Positions 18,507 to 27,644 are shown, numbered from the stretch's first letter. The stretch: DNA of 64,000 nt from Aquimarina pacifica (GCF_000520955.1 NZ_JACC01000007.1:157913-221912), one strand, 5' to 3'. The notes: a model not told the origin generated them from the sequence alone. Made by a program: numbers and translations.

Positions 18507-19193
18507 ATGAAAACTATATATATAAAAACAATACTAATCCTTTTTATAGGAATTTTCCTATCAAATTGCACCCCAGAAGATGGGGAGGATGGCACTAGCT
18601 CTTTTGGTGTAAACGGTACCAATGGAGTAAACGGTGCTGATGGAGTAAATGGTGTCGATGGAGTAAACGGGGCTGGATACGATGAACTGATTCCCTATGG
18701 CAGTATAACCATCGCTCTAGAAGGTACGCGCCCTGATGATGTTGCATTTACTGATGAGCAAGAATTTAAGTACACTTCCTTAAGCTCTGAGTATATTGCC
18801 GACTTTAATACTGTAGAAATCAATGAAACCAGTATGGAATTCAGTATCGTACGATTTTTTAGTCATCCCGACGATGTGCATCAAGAAACCTGGGCCGAAT
18901 TAGAAATGACTGTCAATGATCCAGGAGAAGAAACAGAATCTATAGAGTTTAGTTTTAACCTTTCAGAATACGCAGTGATCTCAGATGATCTAAAATATTT
19001 TATTCTAGACGATGAATATCAAGATACAGATATTGGCGTATCAAATCTTGAGATTACCAACTACAGCTTCGATCAGGAAACCAATAACCTCATCTTATCT
19101 TTTTCTTTTGATGTTGATGAAGATAGTAATGGTTCGGAGCACGCACTTTCTGTGTCAGGAGAAGTTAATGTAATTGTTTTTGAAGAAATCTAG
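18507..19193 (+). CDS. Collagen-like lipoprotein 12 (cassette 4, last gene)
   Basis: At 228 residues it is the shortest member, only 21 bp after gene 11. Cys21 in FLSNC is followed by TPEDGEDG. The triplet run uses Asn more than the others (GVNGTNGVNGADGVNG) and is preceded by TSSFG, recalling the subtype B x-F-G-x-N-G junction. The domain reads IPYGSITIALEGTRPDD, DPGEETESIEF and ITNYSFDQETNNL, then a modified SEHALSVSGEVNVIVFEEI end without T-G-N-D-L. It ends at a strong hairpin that also faces the convergent serine hydrolase gene. Confidence 0.85.
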   Translation: MKTIYIKTILILFIGIFLSNCTPEDGEDGTSSFGVNGTNGVNGADGVNGVDGVNGAGYDELIPYGSITIALEGTRPDDVAFTDEQEFKYTSLSSEYIADFNTVEINETSMEFSIVRFFSHPDDVHQETWAELEMTVNDPGEETESIEFSFNLSEYAVISDDLKYFILDDEYQDTDIGVSNLEITNYSFDQETNNLILSFSFDVDEDSNGSEHALSVSGEVNVIVFEEI

Positions 19194-19243
19194 AACCTTT
19201 AATGACTAATCCTGAAGATTAAGTAAGCTTAATTAAATATCCT

Positions 19244-19277
19244 AAACCCTACTAAGACACTGCTTAGTAGGGTTTTT
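19244..19277. terminator. Bidirectional terminator between the lipoprotein array and the serine hydrolase
   Basis: A perfect 13-bp stem (19244-19256 with 19263-19275) has a 6-nt loop, with A and T runs on either side, between convergent genes. Confidence 0.85.
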
Positions 19278-19282
19278 AAATC

Positions 19283-20470
19283 TTAATCATCGACAATACT
19301 TTTATAATAATCATAATAATTCAGAAACGTAGGAATCACAACAGGATTAAACCTGTTAGGTGCATTAAACAGCACACATATAGCAATACTATTCTCAGGA
19401 TCCACCAAAAGCTCACTCTTATACTGATTTACATTTCCTCCGTGATACACAATTCTTCTACCTCGATAGTCTAAAATTCGCCATCCTTTTGCGTAATACG
19501 AATCAGTAACTCCATCCCAATTGTTCACATAACTTTCTTCTAAACTAGTACATATAAACGGGTTAAAAACTGAAGCCAACGTTTGTTTCGATATAATATC
19601 AGGACGATTTCCTAGCAGAACTTTCAGGTATTCTCCCATGTCACTAATAGAAGCATTCACACCACCTGCGGCAGCAACATTATAATAATTTCTATGAATA
19701 CTGGTTTTCTTATATTTCTTAGAATATTGATTGAAACTATGAGGCAAGGCTACATTATTATTTTGCGTAATCGCATCATAAGTACTTGATGCATTTTGCA
19801 TTCCTGCAGGTATAAATAAGCGTTCTTTAATTAACTCATCAAAATTCTTTGTTGTCTGCGCTTCGAATACCTTTTCGATAATCGAAAAAGCAGCGTTCTG
19901 ATATTCGTAATCAACCCCTTCCTTAGCAATTACCCCAGCATACCTAAACCTCGGAATTATATTACCCAAGGACATACCTCTATGAATAAGCTTCGTATGA
20001 GTATATTGATATAAACCTGTAGTATGAGAGAGTAAATGATTCACCTCTATTCTATTCGCTTGTTGAGTATCTCTCAAATTAAATTGAGCTACTGATTCTT
20101 TTACCAATTGATCCCACTGTAATTCTTCTCGATCTACCAAGGTCCCTGCCAAAATGGCTGTTACACCTTTTGATAGACTTGCTATCCTAAAAACAGTATT
20201 AACGTCTACAGAATCTTGGGTATGTATTTCTTTAACTCCAAAACCTTTCTTATAAACAACAGTTGAGTCTTTTACAATTACTAACGCAGCACCGGGACAT
20301 CCTGAAGGATTAAAATTAGCTTTAAAAAACTGCTCGTAATAATGCAGAAAATCAACAAATGTGTCTTTTTTTGCAGAAATCATAGGGTCTTCCTGTACAC
20401 TAATAGGTTCTTCTGGTTTACTACAAGATACTATAGCTAACAAAAAGGTAAAAAGGTAAAATTTATTCAT
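19283..20470 (-). CDS. Class C beta-lactamase-related serine hydrolase, lipoprotein
   Basis: This 395-residue protein has a lipoprotein signal (lipobox IVSC, Cys16, then SKPEE). The beta-lactamase/D-alanyl-D-alanine carboxypeptidase fold is shown by the nucleophile motif S98-L-S-K101, the Y190-Q-N192 motif and the third motif H343-G-G345. Conserved segments include HLLSHTTGLYQYT and AAGGVNASISDM. The protein is probably periplasmic or outer-membrane anchored and may act on peptidoglycan peptides or small esters or amides. True antibiotic resistance is unlikely from this family alone. It is monocistronic, converging on the lipoprotein array and divergent from the DUF3667 gene. Confidence 0.88.
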   Translation of the reverse strand: MNKFYLFTFLLAIVSCSKPEEPISVQEDPMISAKKDTFVDFLHYYEQFFKANFNPSGCPGAALVIVKDSTVVYKKGFGVKEIHTQDSVDVNTVFRIASLSKGVTAILAGTLVDREELQWDQLVKESVAQFNLRDTQQANRIEVNHLLSHTTGLYQYTHTKLIHRGMSLGNIIPRFRYAGVIAKEGVDYEYQNAAFSIIEKVFEAQTTKNFDELIKERLFIPAGMQNASSTYDAITQNNNVALPHSFNQYSKKYKKTSIHRNYYNVAAAGGVNASISDMGEYLKVLLGNRPDIISKQTLASVFNPFICTSLEESYVNNWDGVTDSYYAKGWRILDYRGRRIVYHGGNVNQYKSELLVDPENSIAICVLFNAPNRFNPVVIPTFLNYYDYYKSIVDD

Positions 20471-20752
20471 ACTTTATTTATAAAGACCGCAAAATACATC
20501 TAATACCATGTAAATTTTTATTTTGAGGTAATAAAATATTCTTTTTTCGTACAGTTTATATATGAAAATAATCTTCTTTTACCCAGAATGGATCTTACAA
20601 ATTCTGCTAGAAACCGTGTAAAAGAACCGATCCACATACTACTAAAAACAGTGCTTTTGCAAAAAATACTATATTGCAAACAGAAAAAAATAACCCCGCT
20701 AAAGGTTTGTGCACAAAAAAGCAATCCAAAACGACACAATTTTTCTTTTTAT

Positions 20753-21652
20753 ATGAGCGAAAAAGAAACAAAAACAATCAAACCAATAGAAACATTTGCG
20801 CATTGTAAAAATTGTCATACGCAACTCAATGGTAACTATTGCCATCACTGTGGGCAATCCACTAATGATTTTCAAAAACCAATTAGGTATCTAATTTCTG
20901 AATTTGCAGGAAATGTATTCGCTTTTGATACAAGATTTTTCAAATCTATACGATCACTGCTTATAAAACCTGGACAATACACCTTCAACTTTATCCAAGG
21001 ACGCAGAGTACAATATGTACCTCCTTTTCGTTTTTTTGTTTTTACAAGTTTCTTTTTCTTTTTTGTATTATCCATATTTCTTAAAAACAATATCGACCTT
21101 ACTAAAGAAAAAACAGAAGAAATAAAAACAACCATCAACGAAAAACTCAAAGTAAATGATATCAAAAATGATGTTGTAGACATCAATTTGTATGAAGAGA
21201 ATGTAGAAGAGGCCAAACAAGTTAAAGAAATGGTTATTGCAATCATAAACAATCCAACTATTTACATGGATAGACTATTAAATTTCTTATCATGGTCTGT
21301 CTTTTTTCTGATCCCCATATATGCTTTTCTTTTGTGGTTATTTTTCAGAAAAACGCAACGCTATTATTTTAGTCATTTAATTCTGGCTATCAACCAACAT
21401 TCTTTTATTTTTCTATTTTCAGCATTTTTGATCCTCATAAAATTAATACTTCCTACACGAGACTATCATCCCGAAAATTACTTGTTTTGGTTGTTACCCA
21501 TTTATGTATATCTCGGATACCTGAGACTGTATAATAGAAATTGGTTTGGTAGTATTTTTAAATCAATAGCCATATTATTTATTTATATGATCTCCTTGAC
21601 TACTATAATGTCTTCTGCTATTGCTTTTTGGGCAAAAAGTGAGTTTTTATAA
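20753..21652 (+). CDS. DUF3667 membrane protein with N-terminal zinc ribbon
   Basis: The ORF extends to 20588, but the conserved start is the ATG at 20753 (299 residues; MSEKETKTIKPIETFAHC). The N-terminus carries a four-Cys zinc ribbon (C18-x2-C21 and C30-x2-C33, HCGQS). An amphipathic segment typical of DUF3667 follows (RYLISEFAGNVFAFDTRFF, then KPGQYTFNFIQGRRVQYVPP). Four or five hydrophobic helices make up the rest. The biochemical role of DUF3667 is unknown. The gene is divergent from the serine hydrolase, with about 280 bp between start codons. Confidence 0.85.
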   Translation: MSEKETKTIKPIETFAHCKNCHTQLNGNYCHHCGQSTNDFQKPIRYLISEFAGNVFAFDTRFFKSIRSLLIKPGQYTFNFIQGRRVQYVPPFRFFVFTSFFFFFVLSIFLKNNIDLTKEKTEEIKTTINEKLKVNDIKNDVVDINLYEENVEEAKQVKEMVIAIINNPTIYMDRLLNFLSWSVFFLIPIYAFLLWLFFRKTQRYYFSHLILAINQHSFIFLFSAFLILIKLILPTRDYHPENYLFWLLPIYVYLGYLRLYNRNWFGSIFKSIAILFIYMISLTTIMSSAIAFWAKSEFL

Positions 21653-21659
21653 CATACGA

Positions 21660-24377
21660 TCATAGGACGAACCTATAAGTAGCTTTGATCAAAAATGTAT
21701 TTTCAGGTTGTTGTCCCAAAATTTGTGCGTCCAGACTTCTAAAAAGAGTATTGGTAGCATCGCCGTCTCCTGTTATTCCTTGTGACCACACCAAAAAAAG
21801 TTCTGATCCTGGTATATACTCCCATCTCACCACTAAATTAGACCGAAACTGAACAAAAGCAAAATTGGGTTGATCAAAGGTATAATCAACAGTACCATCC
21901 CTATTTTCATCTATACTATACACATCATCATCGAGAGATATTTGACTATCTTGATATAAGGTAACCCGCTCACTCAACTCACGAGCAATAGGATTAGACA
22001 CATAATTAAAATCCGTATACACTCCTCTTGAGATAAAAGGCTGTCCATAATACTGAATGGTAAGATTTGGGTTAATATTGTAATTTAATCGAATGCTTGC
22101 ACTTAGTGTCTGTTGGTCTATATCCGCAGTAATAAAACGCGGGACTTCACCAAAATCAGCTTCTGTAACATATTGCGTCCTATTAGGATTCAACCTAAAC
22201 TCTGGCTCAAAAGACATACTAAAAGCATCAAAAGGTTGGTATCGTAGTCGCAATACATATCGTTTAAAAGCAAATGCTTGTTTTTCTGCCCTTGCATCAA
22301 CATATCCAATGGTAAAATTAAATTTCTTTCTCTGATCAGAACCAAAAAATAGAAATGCAAAATTTTCGTCAGAAAAACGCCAACGTGGTCCTCCCTGCAA
22401 AAACGTATTGGTAAAAATCCGAGGCTTATGACCAAAACCTATTTCGGTCCACCAATTATTGGTGTAATTGATATACCCCATGAATTCATACTGGATTCTA
22501 TTATAATTTTTATCAAAATCAAATTCTGTAAATTGGCTAAGACGAACATTTGCCCTGCGATATACTTTTGTAGGTTTCAAAAACAGATATTCGAGATTGG
22601 CATACTGCCTGATTTGATCTGCTTGCCTTAAGAACCCCACATCATTGAGTTCTAATTCTGGTGATCGCCATAAAACCCCTGCATCGTATCGCCAATTTCC
22701 TCCTCCTGATTTACCTCCACCGAATTTACCTCCTGTACCGGTTAATGAAGTCCGATTAGGATCAACGGATACATGACCTGCATCAACACGCTGAAAAAGA
22801 TGGGTAAGTTCATTTTGAGTTTCCTCGATAGCTTCTTTAGAGCCCTTTACATGACTGGCAACAATATTTCCTTCTACAAAATACTTTCTATCTTTCCAAT
22901 TATGCCTAAAATCAAGTCCACCTGTATATGCCGATTTGCGAAGAAGATTAAGGTTATTCTCAACAGTACCCACCACTTCTGAGGGTTCATCAGTATTTGC
23001 ATTTTCTTCATCAATATCAAAAAAATTATCACCAAGATCCCTATTGGTAGCAGTAAAAATCCCACCAATAAATGAATTGCGATTATTGAAATCTTTCTGA
23101 ACCCTGCCTACCATATAATTTGTCAATGGTTCAACGATAGCCTCTCTTTTATTACCATCGGCATCTTGCACTCGTGCAATTTCTTTTTGGGTAACGCTTT
23201 CGAGCAACCCCAAAGACCATCCATTCTTGGTTTTTCCACTAAATTTTGCAGCCCCGAGAATTGTGGTATTCAATGGTGTGTCTATAAATTCTCCATCTAT
23301 TTCGGAAATGGTGCCTTGAGGAGCCCTACCAATACGTCTTGAATAAAAGACATTATCTTGTCCGTCAGCGAATCGGTAATCAAATATATTTTTGTTTTCG
23401 ACGAAAAAAGGGCGCTGTTCCTGAAAAAAAATCTGAAAACCATCCAAGGCAATTGCTGCCGGGTCCGCCTCTACTTGCCCAAAATCAGGATTCACGGTAA
23501 CATCGAGTGTTAAGTCATTGGTGATGCCTATTTTTGCATCCAAGCCTGCATTTAGACCTGCATCGCTTCCATCTCTAAAAACATTCCCTTCCTCAGCTGG
23601 GTAGGTATCAAGCTGCGCCCCTACAAAAGGTTGAATTTCTAATTGCTTTTGCGGCTCAATATTTACTAGTCCATGCAATTCTCCAAACTCGCTTACCCAA
23701 CCGGGAGCATCTTGAGGAATGCGCTGCCATACAGATCGTTCATCTTTTCTAAAAAAAGCTCTTATTATCTGTAATCCCCAAACTTGTTCTTTACTCTTAC
23801 CAAATTTTACCTGACTTAATGGGATTTTCACTTCAGCAGTCCACCCTTGATCATCAATGGCCGTTGCTGTGTACCAGATAGGGTTCCAGCTAGGATCCCA
23901 ATTACTACCATTTTGTGAAATAAACTCATCTCCTTTAACCCCTGCAGCAGTAATCGTAAAAGAAAAACCAGTTCTTTTATCGTGGTAGGTATCCAAATTA
24001 ATAGTTATTCTATCTCCAGCAAATCCATCTCTTCTAGAGAGTCTTTTCTCAATCTTATCTGGTTCTGTATCATAACACCTGTAAGCAACATAGAGATATT
24101 TCTGATCATACACTATTTTATACTTTGTTTGCTGACTTGGCGGTGTATTTTCATCAGGTCGATGCTCTATAAACTCTCCAGACCACTCGACTATATCCCA
24201 ACCAGATTCATCGATTATCCCATCAATTGTAATAGATTTTCCGCTAAGAGGCTTTGTGCTATATATTCTTTTTATAACTTTTTGCTTCGCACTCTCTTGT
24301 GTACTCACCGTATCCTGCTGTGCATTACTTACAAAATGAAGTATACAAAACATCAAAAATAATGTACAAAATCTCAT
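21660..24377 (-). CDS. DUF5916 outer-membrane protein with N-terminal CBM9-like domain
   Basis: The start is placed at 24377 (905 residues), where MRFCTLFLMFCILHFVSNAQ forms a signal peptide; the frame itself extends to 24440. Residues about 40-230 form a carbohydrate-binding family 9-like beta-sandwich (TIDGIIDESGWD, YLYVAYRCYDTEPD, GDRITINLDTYHDKRTGF). The remainder matches DUF5916, a beta-strand-rich, aromatic, probable outer-membrane barrel (DLTLDVTVNPDFGQVEADPA, FFQEQRPFFVENKNIF). It ends in an aromatic strand (LIKATYRFVL) suited to barrel insertion. The substrate is unknown; a role in binding or passage of a glycan is inferred only. It converges on the DUF3667 gene (7-bp gap). Confidence 0.88.
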   Translation of the reverse strand: MRFCTLFLMFCILHFVSNAQQDTVSTQESAKQKVIKRIYSTKPLSGKSITIDGIIDESGWDIVEWSGEFIEHRPDENTPPSQQTKYKIVYDQKYLYVAYRCYDTEPDKIEKRLSRRDGFAGDRITINLDTYHDKRTGFSFTITAAGVKGDEFISQNGSNWDPSWNPIWYTATAIDDQGWTAEVKIPLSQVKFGKSKEQVWGLQIIRAFFRKDERSVWQRIPQDAPGWVSEFGELHGLVNIEPQKQLEIQPFVGAQLDTYPAEEGNVFRDGSDAGLNAGLDAKIGITNDLTLDVTVNPDFGQVEADPAAIALDGFQIFFQEQRPFFVENKNIFDYRFADGQDNVFYSRRIGRAPQGTISEIDGEFIDTPLNTTILGAAKFSGKTKNGWSLGLLESVTQKEIARVQDADGNKREAIVEPLTNYMVGRVQKDFNNRNSFIGGIFTATNRDLGDNFFDIDEENANTDEPSEVVGTVENNLNLLRKSAYTGGLDFRHNWKDRKYFVEGNIVASHVKGSKEAIEETQNELTHLFQRVDAGHVSVDPNRTSLTGTGGKFGGGKSGGGNWRYDAGVLWRSPELELNDVGFLRQADQIRQYANLEYLFLKPTKVYRRANVRLSQFTEFDFDKNYNRIQYEFMGYINYTNNWWTEIGFGHKPRIFTNTFLQGGPRWRFSDENFAFLFFGSDQRKKFNFTIGYVDARAEKQAFAFKRYVLRLRYQPFDAFSMSFEPEFRLNPNRTQYVTEADFGEVPRFITADIDQQTLSASIRLNYNINPNLTIQYYGQPFISRGVYTDFNYVSNPIARELSERVTLYQDSQISLDDDVYSIDENRDGTVDYTFDQPNFAFVQFRSNLVVRWEYIPGSELFLVWSQGITGDGDATNTLFRSLDAQILGQQPENTFLIKATYRFVL

Positions 24378-24574
24378 AGTATTACATAGTTTATTAACTG
24401 TCTTACCTAAAATGATAAAAATTAGTACAGTTTGTGACATATTGTATTTTATTTAATAAAACATTAACGTGTTACAAAGGCCTACCCTATAAAACCAGAG
24501 AAGTAAGGGAAGGGGAATGATCAAGAATCCTGAAAACCAACATATAATACTTTTTAAATAATATCAAGTAGCAG

Positions 24575-24605
24575 TTTGCTATGTAAATATATAATTGTAC
24601 ATTTG
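24575..24605 (+). promoter_or_regulatory. Bacteroidetes-type promoter of rplM-rpsI
   Basis: The -33 box TTTG (24575-24578) and -7 box TACATTTG (24598-24605) are separated by 19 bp and match the Bacteroidetes sigma consensus TTG / TAnnTTTG. The start codon lies 52 bp downstream. Confidence 0.8.
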
Positions 24606-24657
24606 CACGCCTATTTTATATAGGAAAAGGAATGTTTAATAAGTAAAATTAATTAGT

Positions 24658-25113
24658 GTGGACACATTAAGTTACAAAACAGTATCTGCTAACAAAGCGA
24701 CCGTTACAAAAGAATGGTTGCACGTAGATGCTGAAGGACAGACTTTAGGACGTCTTTCTTCTGTAGTAGCAGTGCTACTTAGAGGTAAACACAAACCTAG
24801 CTTTACCCCACATGTTGATTGCGGAGATAATGTAATTATTACCAATGCTGCAAAAATCAACTTAACTGGTAAAAAGTGGACTGATAAATCATATATCCGT
24901 CACACTGGCTACCCAGGAGGGCAAAGAAGTCTTACTGCTCAGGAATTGTATGACAAAAACCCAGAGCGTTTAATCGAAAAAGCGGTAAAAGGAATGCTAC
25001 CTAAAAACAAATTAGGTGCAGCTTTATTCCGTAATCTAAAGGTGTATGCCGGAGCAGAACATAATCAAGATGCTCAGCAACCTAAAACTGTTAACTTAAA
25101 CGAAGTTAAGTAA
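24658..25113 (+). CDS. rplM: 50S ribosomal protein L13
   Basis: This 151-residue protein is colinear with bacterial L13, a component of the large subunit ([57 protein letters not shown]). The start codon is GTG: the frame begins VDTLSYKT, the conserved flavobacterial N-terminus, and no in-frame ATG lies nearby. Its stop overlaps the start of rpsI (TAATG), so the two are translationally coupled. A strong promoter lies upstream. Identity is certain. Confidence 0.97.
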   Translation: MDTLSYKTVSANKATVTKEWLHVDAEGQTLGRLSSVVAVLLRGKHKPSFTPHVDCGDNVIITNAAKINLTGKKWTDKSYIRHTGYPGGQRSLTAQELYDKNPERLIEKAVKGMLPKNKLGAALFRNLKVYAGAEHNQDAQQPKTVNLNEVK

Positions 25114-25499
25114 TGGAAGTTATTCACAAAATTGGTCGTAGAAAAACCGCTGTAGCTAGAATATATCTAAAAGATGGTTCTGGAAAAATTACAGTAAACA
25201 AAAAAGATCTTGCTGACTACTTTACAACTGCAACATTACAATACAAAGTAAATCAACCATTAATGCTAACAAGCAATGATGATAAATACGATGTAAACGT
25301 AAATGTTTATGGTGGAGGAATTACGGGTCAAGCAGAAGCTGTGCGCCTAGCTATCTCTAGAGCTGTATGCGAACTAGATGAAGAAAACAGAGCAATCCTG
25401 AAACCAGAAGGTTTATTAACAAGAGACCCAAGAATGGTAGAGCGTAAGAAATTCGGTCAGAAGAAAGCTCGTAAGAAATTCCAGTTCTCTAAACGTTAA
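25113..25499 (+). CDS. rpsI: 30S ribosomal protein S9
   Basis: The 128-residue protein opens with the conserved IGRRKTAVARIYL and ends with the hallmark Arg/Lys-rich tail KKARKKFQFSKR, which reaches into the ribosomal P site. The central GGGITGQAEAVRLAISRA is also typical. Its ATG shares one base with the rplM stop codon. Identity is certain. Confidence 0.97.
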   Translation: MEVIHKIGRRKTAVARIYLKDGSGKITVNKKDLADYFTTATLQYKVNQPLMLTSNDDKYDVNVNVYGGGITGQAEAVRLAISRAVCELDEENRAILKPEGLLTRDPRMVERKKFGQKKARKKFQFSKR

Positions 25500-25625
25500 T
25501 ATTGAATTCGTTTTCAGCACGCTTAACACTCCTTTTTTTAGTAAAAGAGTTTTAAGCATCAAACATTAAAAAAAACAGTATTTGTTGTTACCTCCTCTAT
25601 TAAATGAGGGTTAGTTTAGCATCTA

Positions 25626-25663
25626 AATGCCCAAGGCCGTACGCAAGTAGCCACTTGAGCATT
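25626..25663 (+). promoter_or_regulatory. Candidate structured leader of rpsB
   Basis: Upstream of rpsB, AATGCCCAAG (25626-25635) can pair with CTTGAGCATT (25654-25663) with one mismatch. Alternatively, an inner hairpin CAAGT/ACTTG (25644-25648 with 25653-25657) can form, and it uses the same CTTG. Such mutually exclusive pairing would suit autoregulation by S2, but this is inference from pairing alone. Confidence 0.3.
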
Positions 25664-25695
25664 GCTAATTCAACAGAACGTAAACTATTACAAAA

Positions 25696-26517
25696 ATGGC
25701 AAACAATATCGAAGTAAAAGAATTACTTGATGCAGGTGTACACTTTGGTCACCTGACAAGAAGATGGGATCCCAATATGGCACCATATATCTATATGGAA
25801 CGTAATGGTATTCACATCATTAATTTATATAAAACTGCTGCAAAAATCGATGAAGCTAGTGAAGCTTTAAAAAAGATAGCAGCCTCAGGAAGAAAAATTC
25901 TTTTTGTTGCAACTAAGAAACAAGCTAAAGAGATCGTTGCAGAAAAAGCTGCAAAAGCAAACCAACCATACATTACAGAAAGATGGCCTGGTGGAATGCT
26001 TACCAACTTTGTCACTATTCGTAAGGCAGTTAAGAAAATGGCTGCTATCGATAGAATGAAAAAAGATGGTACTTTTAACACATTATCCAAGAAAGAACGC
26101 TTACAGGTAGATCGTTTAAGAGCTAAATTAGAAAAAAACTTAGGTTCTATTTCTGATATGACTCGTCTACCAGGAGCATTATTTGTTGTAGATATTACTC
26201 GCGAGCACATCGCTGTAAAAGAAGCTCAAAAATTAAACATTCCTATTTTTGCAATGGTTGATACAAACTCTGATCCACGTCAGGTACAGTATGTAATCCC
26301 TGCAAATGATGATGCTTCAAAATCTATTGATAAAGTAATGACTTATGTAAGTGATGCTGTTATTGAAGGATTAAGTGAAAGAAAAGCTGCAAAAGAAGCT
26401 CCAGCAAAAGAAGCTCCAGCTGCAAAAACTGAAGCCCCAGCTGCAAAAGCTGAAGCTCCAGCTGAAAAGGCTGAAGCCCCTGTTGTAACAGAAGCTGCAA
26501 AGCAAGAAGAAGAATAA
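25696..26517 (+). CDS. rpsB: 30S ribosomal protein S2
   Basis: Residues about 1-230 are colinear with S2 (LLDAGVHFGHLTRRWDPNM, RWPGGMLTNFVTIRKAVKKM, DITREHIAVKEAQKLNIP, DTNSDPRQVQYVIPANDDA). The 273-residue total includes a C-terminal tail of about 40 residues of Ala/Glu/Lys/Pro repeats (EAPAAKTEAPAAKAEAP), an extension seen in Bacteroidetes S2 and absent from the E. coli protein. It is followed by tsf, the usual bacterial rpsB-tsf order. A 196-bp leader separates it from rpsI. Confidence 0.97.
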   Translation: MANNIEVKELLDAGVHFGHLTRRWDPNMAPYIYMERNGIHIINLYKTAAKIDEASEALKKIAASGRKILFVATKKQAKEIVAEKAAKANQPYITERWPGGMLTNFVTIRKAVKKMAAIDRMKKDGTFNTLSKKERLQVDRLRAKLEKNLGSISDMTRLPGALFVVDITREHIAVKEAQKLNIPIFAMVDTNSDPRQVQYVIPANDDASKSIDKVMTYVSDAVIEGLSERKAAKEAPAKEAPAAKTEAPAAKAEAPAEKAEAPVVTEAAKQEEE

Positions 26518-26678
26518 ACATTTATTGATTGCCTTCAATCATTATACAATAAGGTTAAAGACGAAGTTGTAAAACTTAACTTTAACATAAAATTAATGAG
26601 TCGTTTAGTTCTTTACTTTCGCAGTAATCACAACTAAACGACTTATTTTTTACACAAAAACTCTAAAAAAATAAAAAT

Positions 26679-27644
26679 ATGGCAAATATAACAGCCGCAG
26701 AAGTAAGTAAATTGCGTAAAGCTACAGGTGCCGGAATGATGGATTGTAAGAAAGCACTTGTTGAAGCAGAAGGAAATTTTGACGAGGCTATCAAAATCCT
26801 TAGAGAAAAAGGACAGAAGATCGCTGCCAAAAGAGCAGATAGAGATTCTGCTGAAGGTGCAGTTATTGCAAAAGTAAACGATACAAAAAACAAGGGAGTT
26901 ATTATCTCTCTAAACTGTGAAACTGATTTCGTTGGAAAAAACGATTCTTTTGTTTCTTTGGCAAAAGAACTAGCAGAATTAGCACTTAACACTTCGTCTA
27001 AAGAAGAATTCTTAGCTGCAGATTTCAAAGGAATTTCAGTTCAGGAAAAACTTACAGAACAAACTGGAGTTATTGGTGAAAAAATAGAAATAGGAGATTT
27101 TAAAGTATTAGAAGCTCCTTTTGTTGGCGCTTACATTCACGGAAATAAAATTGCTGCTCTGACAGGTCTATCTAATGCGGTTGACAGCGCTGAAACATTA
27201 GCCAAAGATATTTCTATGCAGGTAGCCTCTATGGGTGCAACTACTTTATCATTCAAAGATTTTGACCCAGAATATGTTGCCTCAGAAACTCAGGCAAGAA
27301 TAGCTGCTATCGAAAAAGAAAACATTGAACTTGGGCGACTAGGAAAAACATTAAAAAATGTTCCTCAGTTTATCTCAAGATCTCAATTGACTAATGATGT
27401 AATTGCTGAAGCTGAAGAAAACCTTAAAGCACAACTTAAAGAAGAAGGAAAACCAGAAAAAATCTGGGACAAAATTCTTCCAGGTAAACTAGAAAGATTC
27501 ATTTCTGACAATACAACTTTGGATCAAGAACAATGTCTTCTTGACCAAAATTTTATTAAAGATGAAAAGAAAAGCGTTGCTGATTACGTAAAAAGTATTG
27601 GTGATGTCGCTGTAGTTTCTTTCGCAAGAGTATCTTTAGGGTAA
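26679..27644 (+). CDS. tsf: Translation elongation factor Ts
   Basis: The 321-residue protein is the guanine-nucleotide exchange factor for EF-Tu. The N-terminal UBA-like domain has RKATGAGMMDCKKALVEAEG, and the core has CETDFVGKND with the exchange-critical Asp-Phe pair. Later segments (AALTGLSNAV, MQVASMGATTLSF) match the dimerization region. It lies 161 bp after rpsB. TACTTTCG near 26614 is a near-consensus -7 box, so tsf may also have its own promoter. A strong terminator follows. Confidence 0.97.
   Translation: MANITAAEVSKLRKATGAGMMDCKKALVEAEGNFDEAIKILREKGQKIAAKRADRDSAEGAVIAKVNDTKNKGVIISLNCETDFVGKNDSFVSLAKELAELALNTSSKEEFLAADFKGISVQEKLTEQTGVIGEKIEIGDFKVLEAPFVGAYIHGNKIAALTGLSNAVDSAETLAKDISMQVASMGATTLSFKDFDPEYVASETQARIAAIEKENIELGRLGKTLKNVPQFISRSQLTNDVIAEAEENLKAQLKEEGKPEKIWDKILPGKLERFISDNTTLDQEQCLLDQNFIKDEKKSVADYVKSIGDVAVVSFARVSLG

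Larger units (their letters stand above)
9495..19193 (+). repeat. Tandem array of twelve paralogous collagen-like lipoprotein genes (four 3-gene cassettes)
   Basis: Twelve consecutive plus-strand genes encode 228-249 residue proteins with one architecture: lipoprotein signal peptide, Gly-X-Y run, and a conserved domain of about 180 residues. Gaps inside cassettes are 21-70 bp. Gaps between cassettes are 194, 265 and 282 bp. Genes 1/4/7, 2/5/8 and 3/6/9 fall into three subtypes by signal peptide and motif. For example, the acylated Cys is residue 20 in 3, 6 and 9 and residue 21 in all others. Upstream DNA is also shared: TAACGTATAAAAAA precedes both gene 2 (10227) and gene 8 (15210). Cassette 4 (genes 10-12) mixes subtype features. 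Confidence 0.85.

Noticed and set aside
9495..19193. CRISPR array or simple tandem DNA repeat as an explanation of the periodic region
   Set aside because: The repeat unit is a whole gene of about 0.7 kb with coding constraint; there are no short identical repeats with unique spacers.
19283..20470. True beta-lactamase resistance gene
   Set aside because: The protein has the S-x-x-K and Y-x-N motifs but belongs to the broad lipoprotein serine-hydrolase group, with nothing specific to drug resistance.
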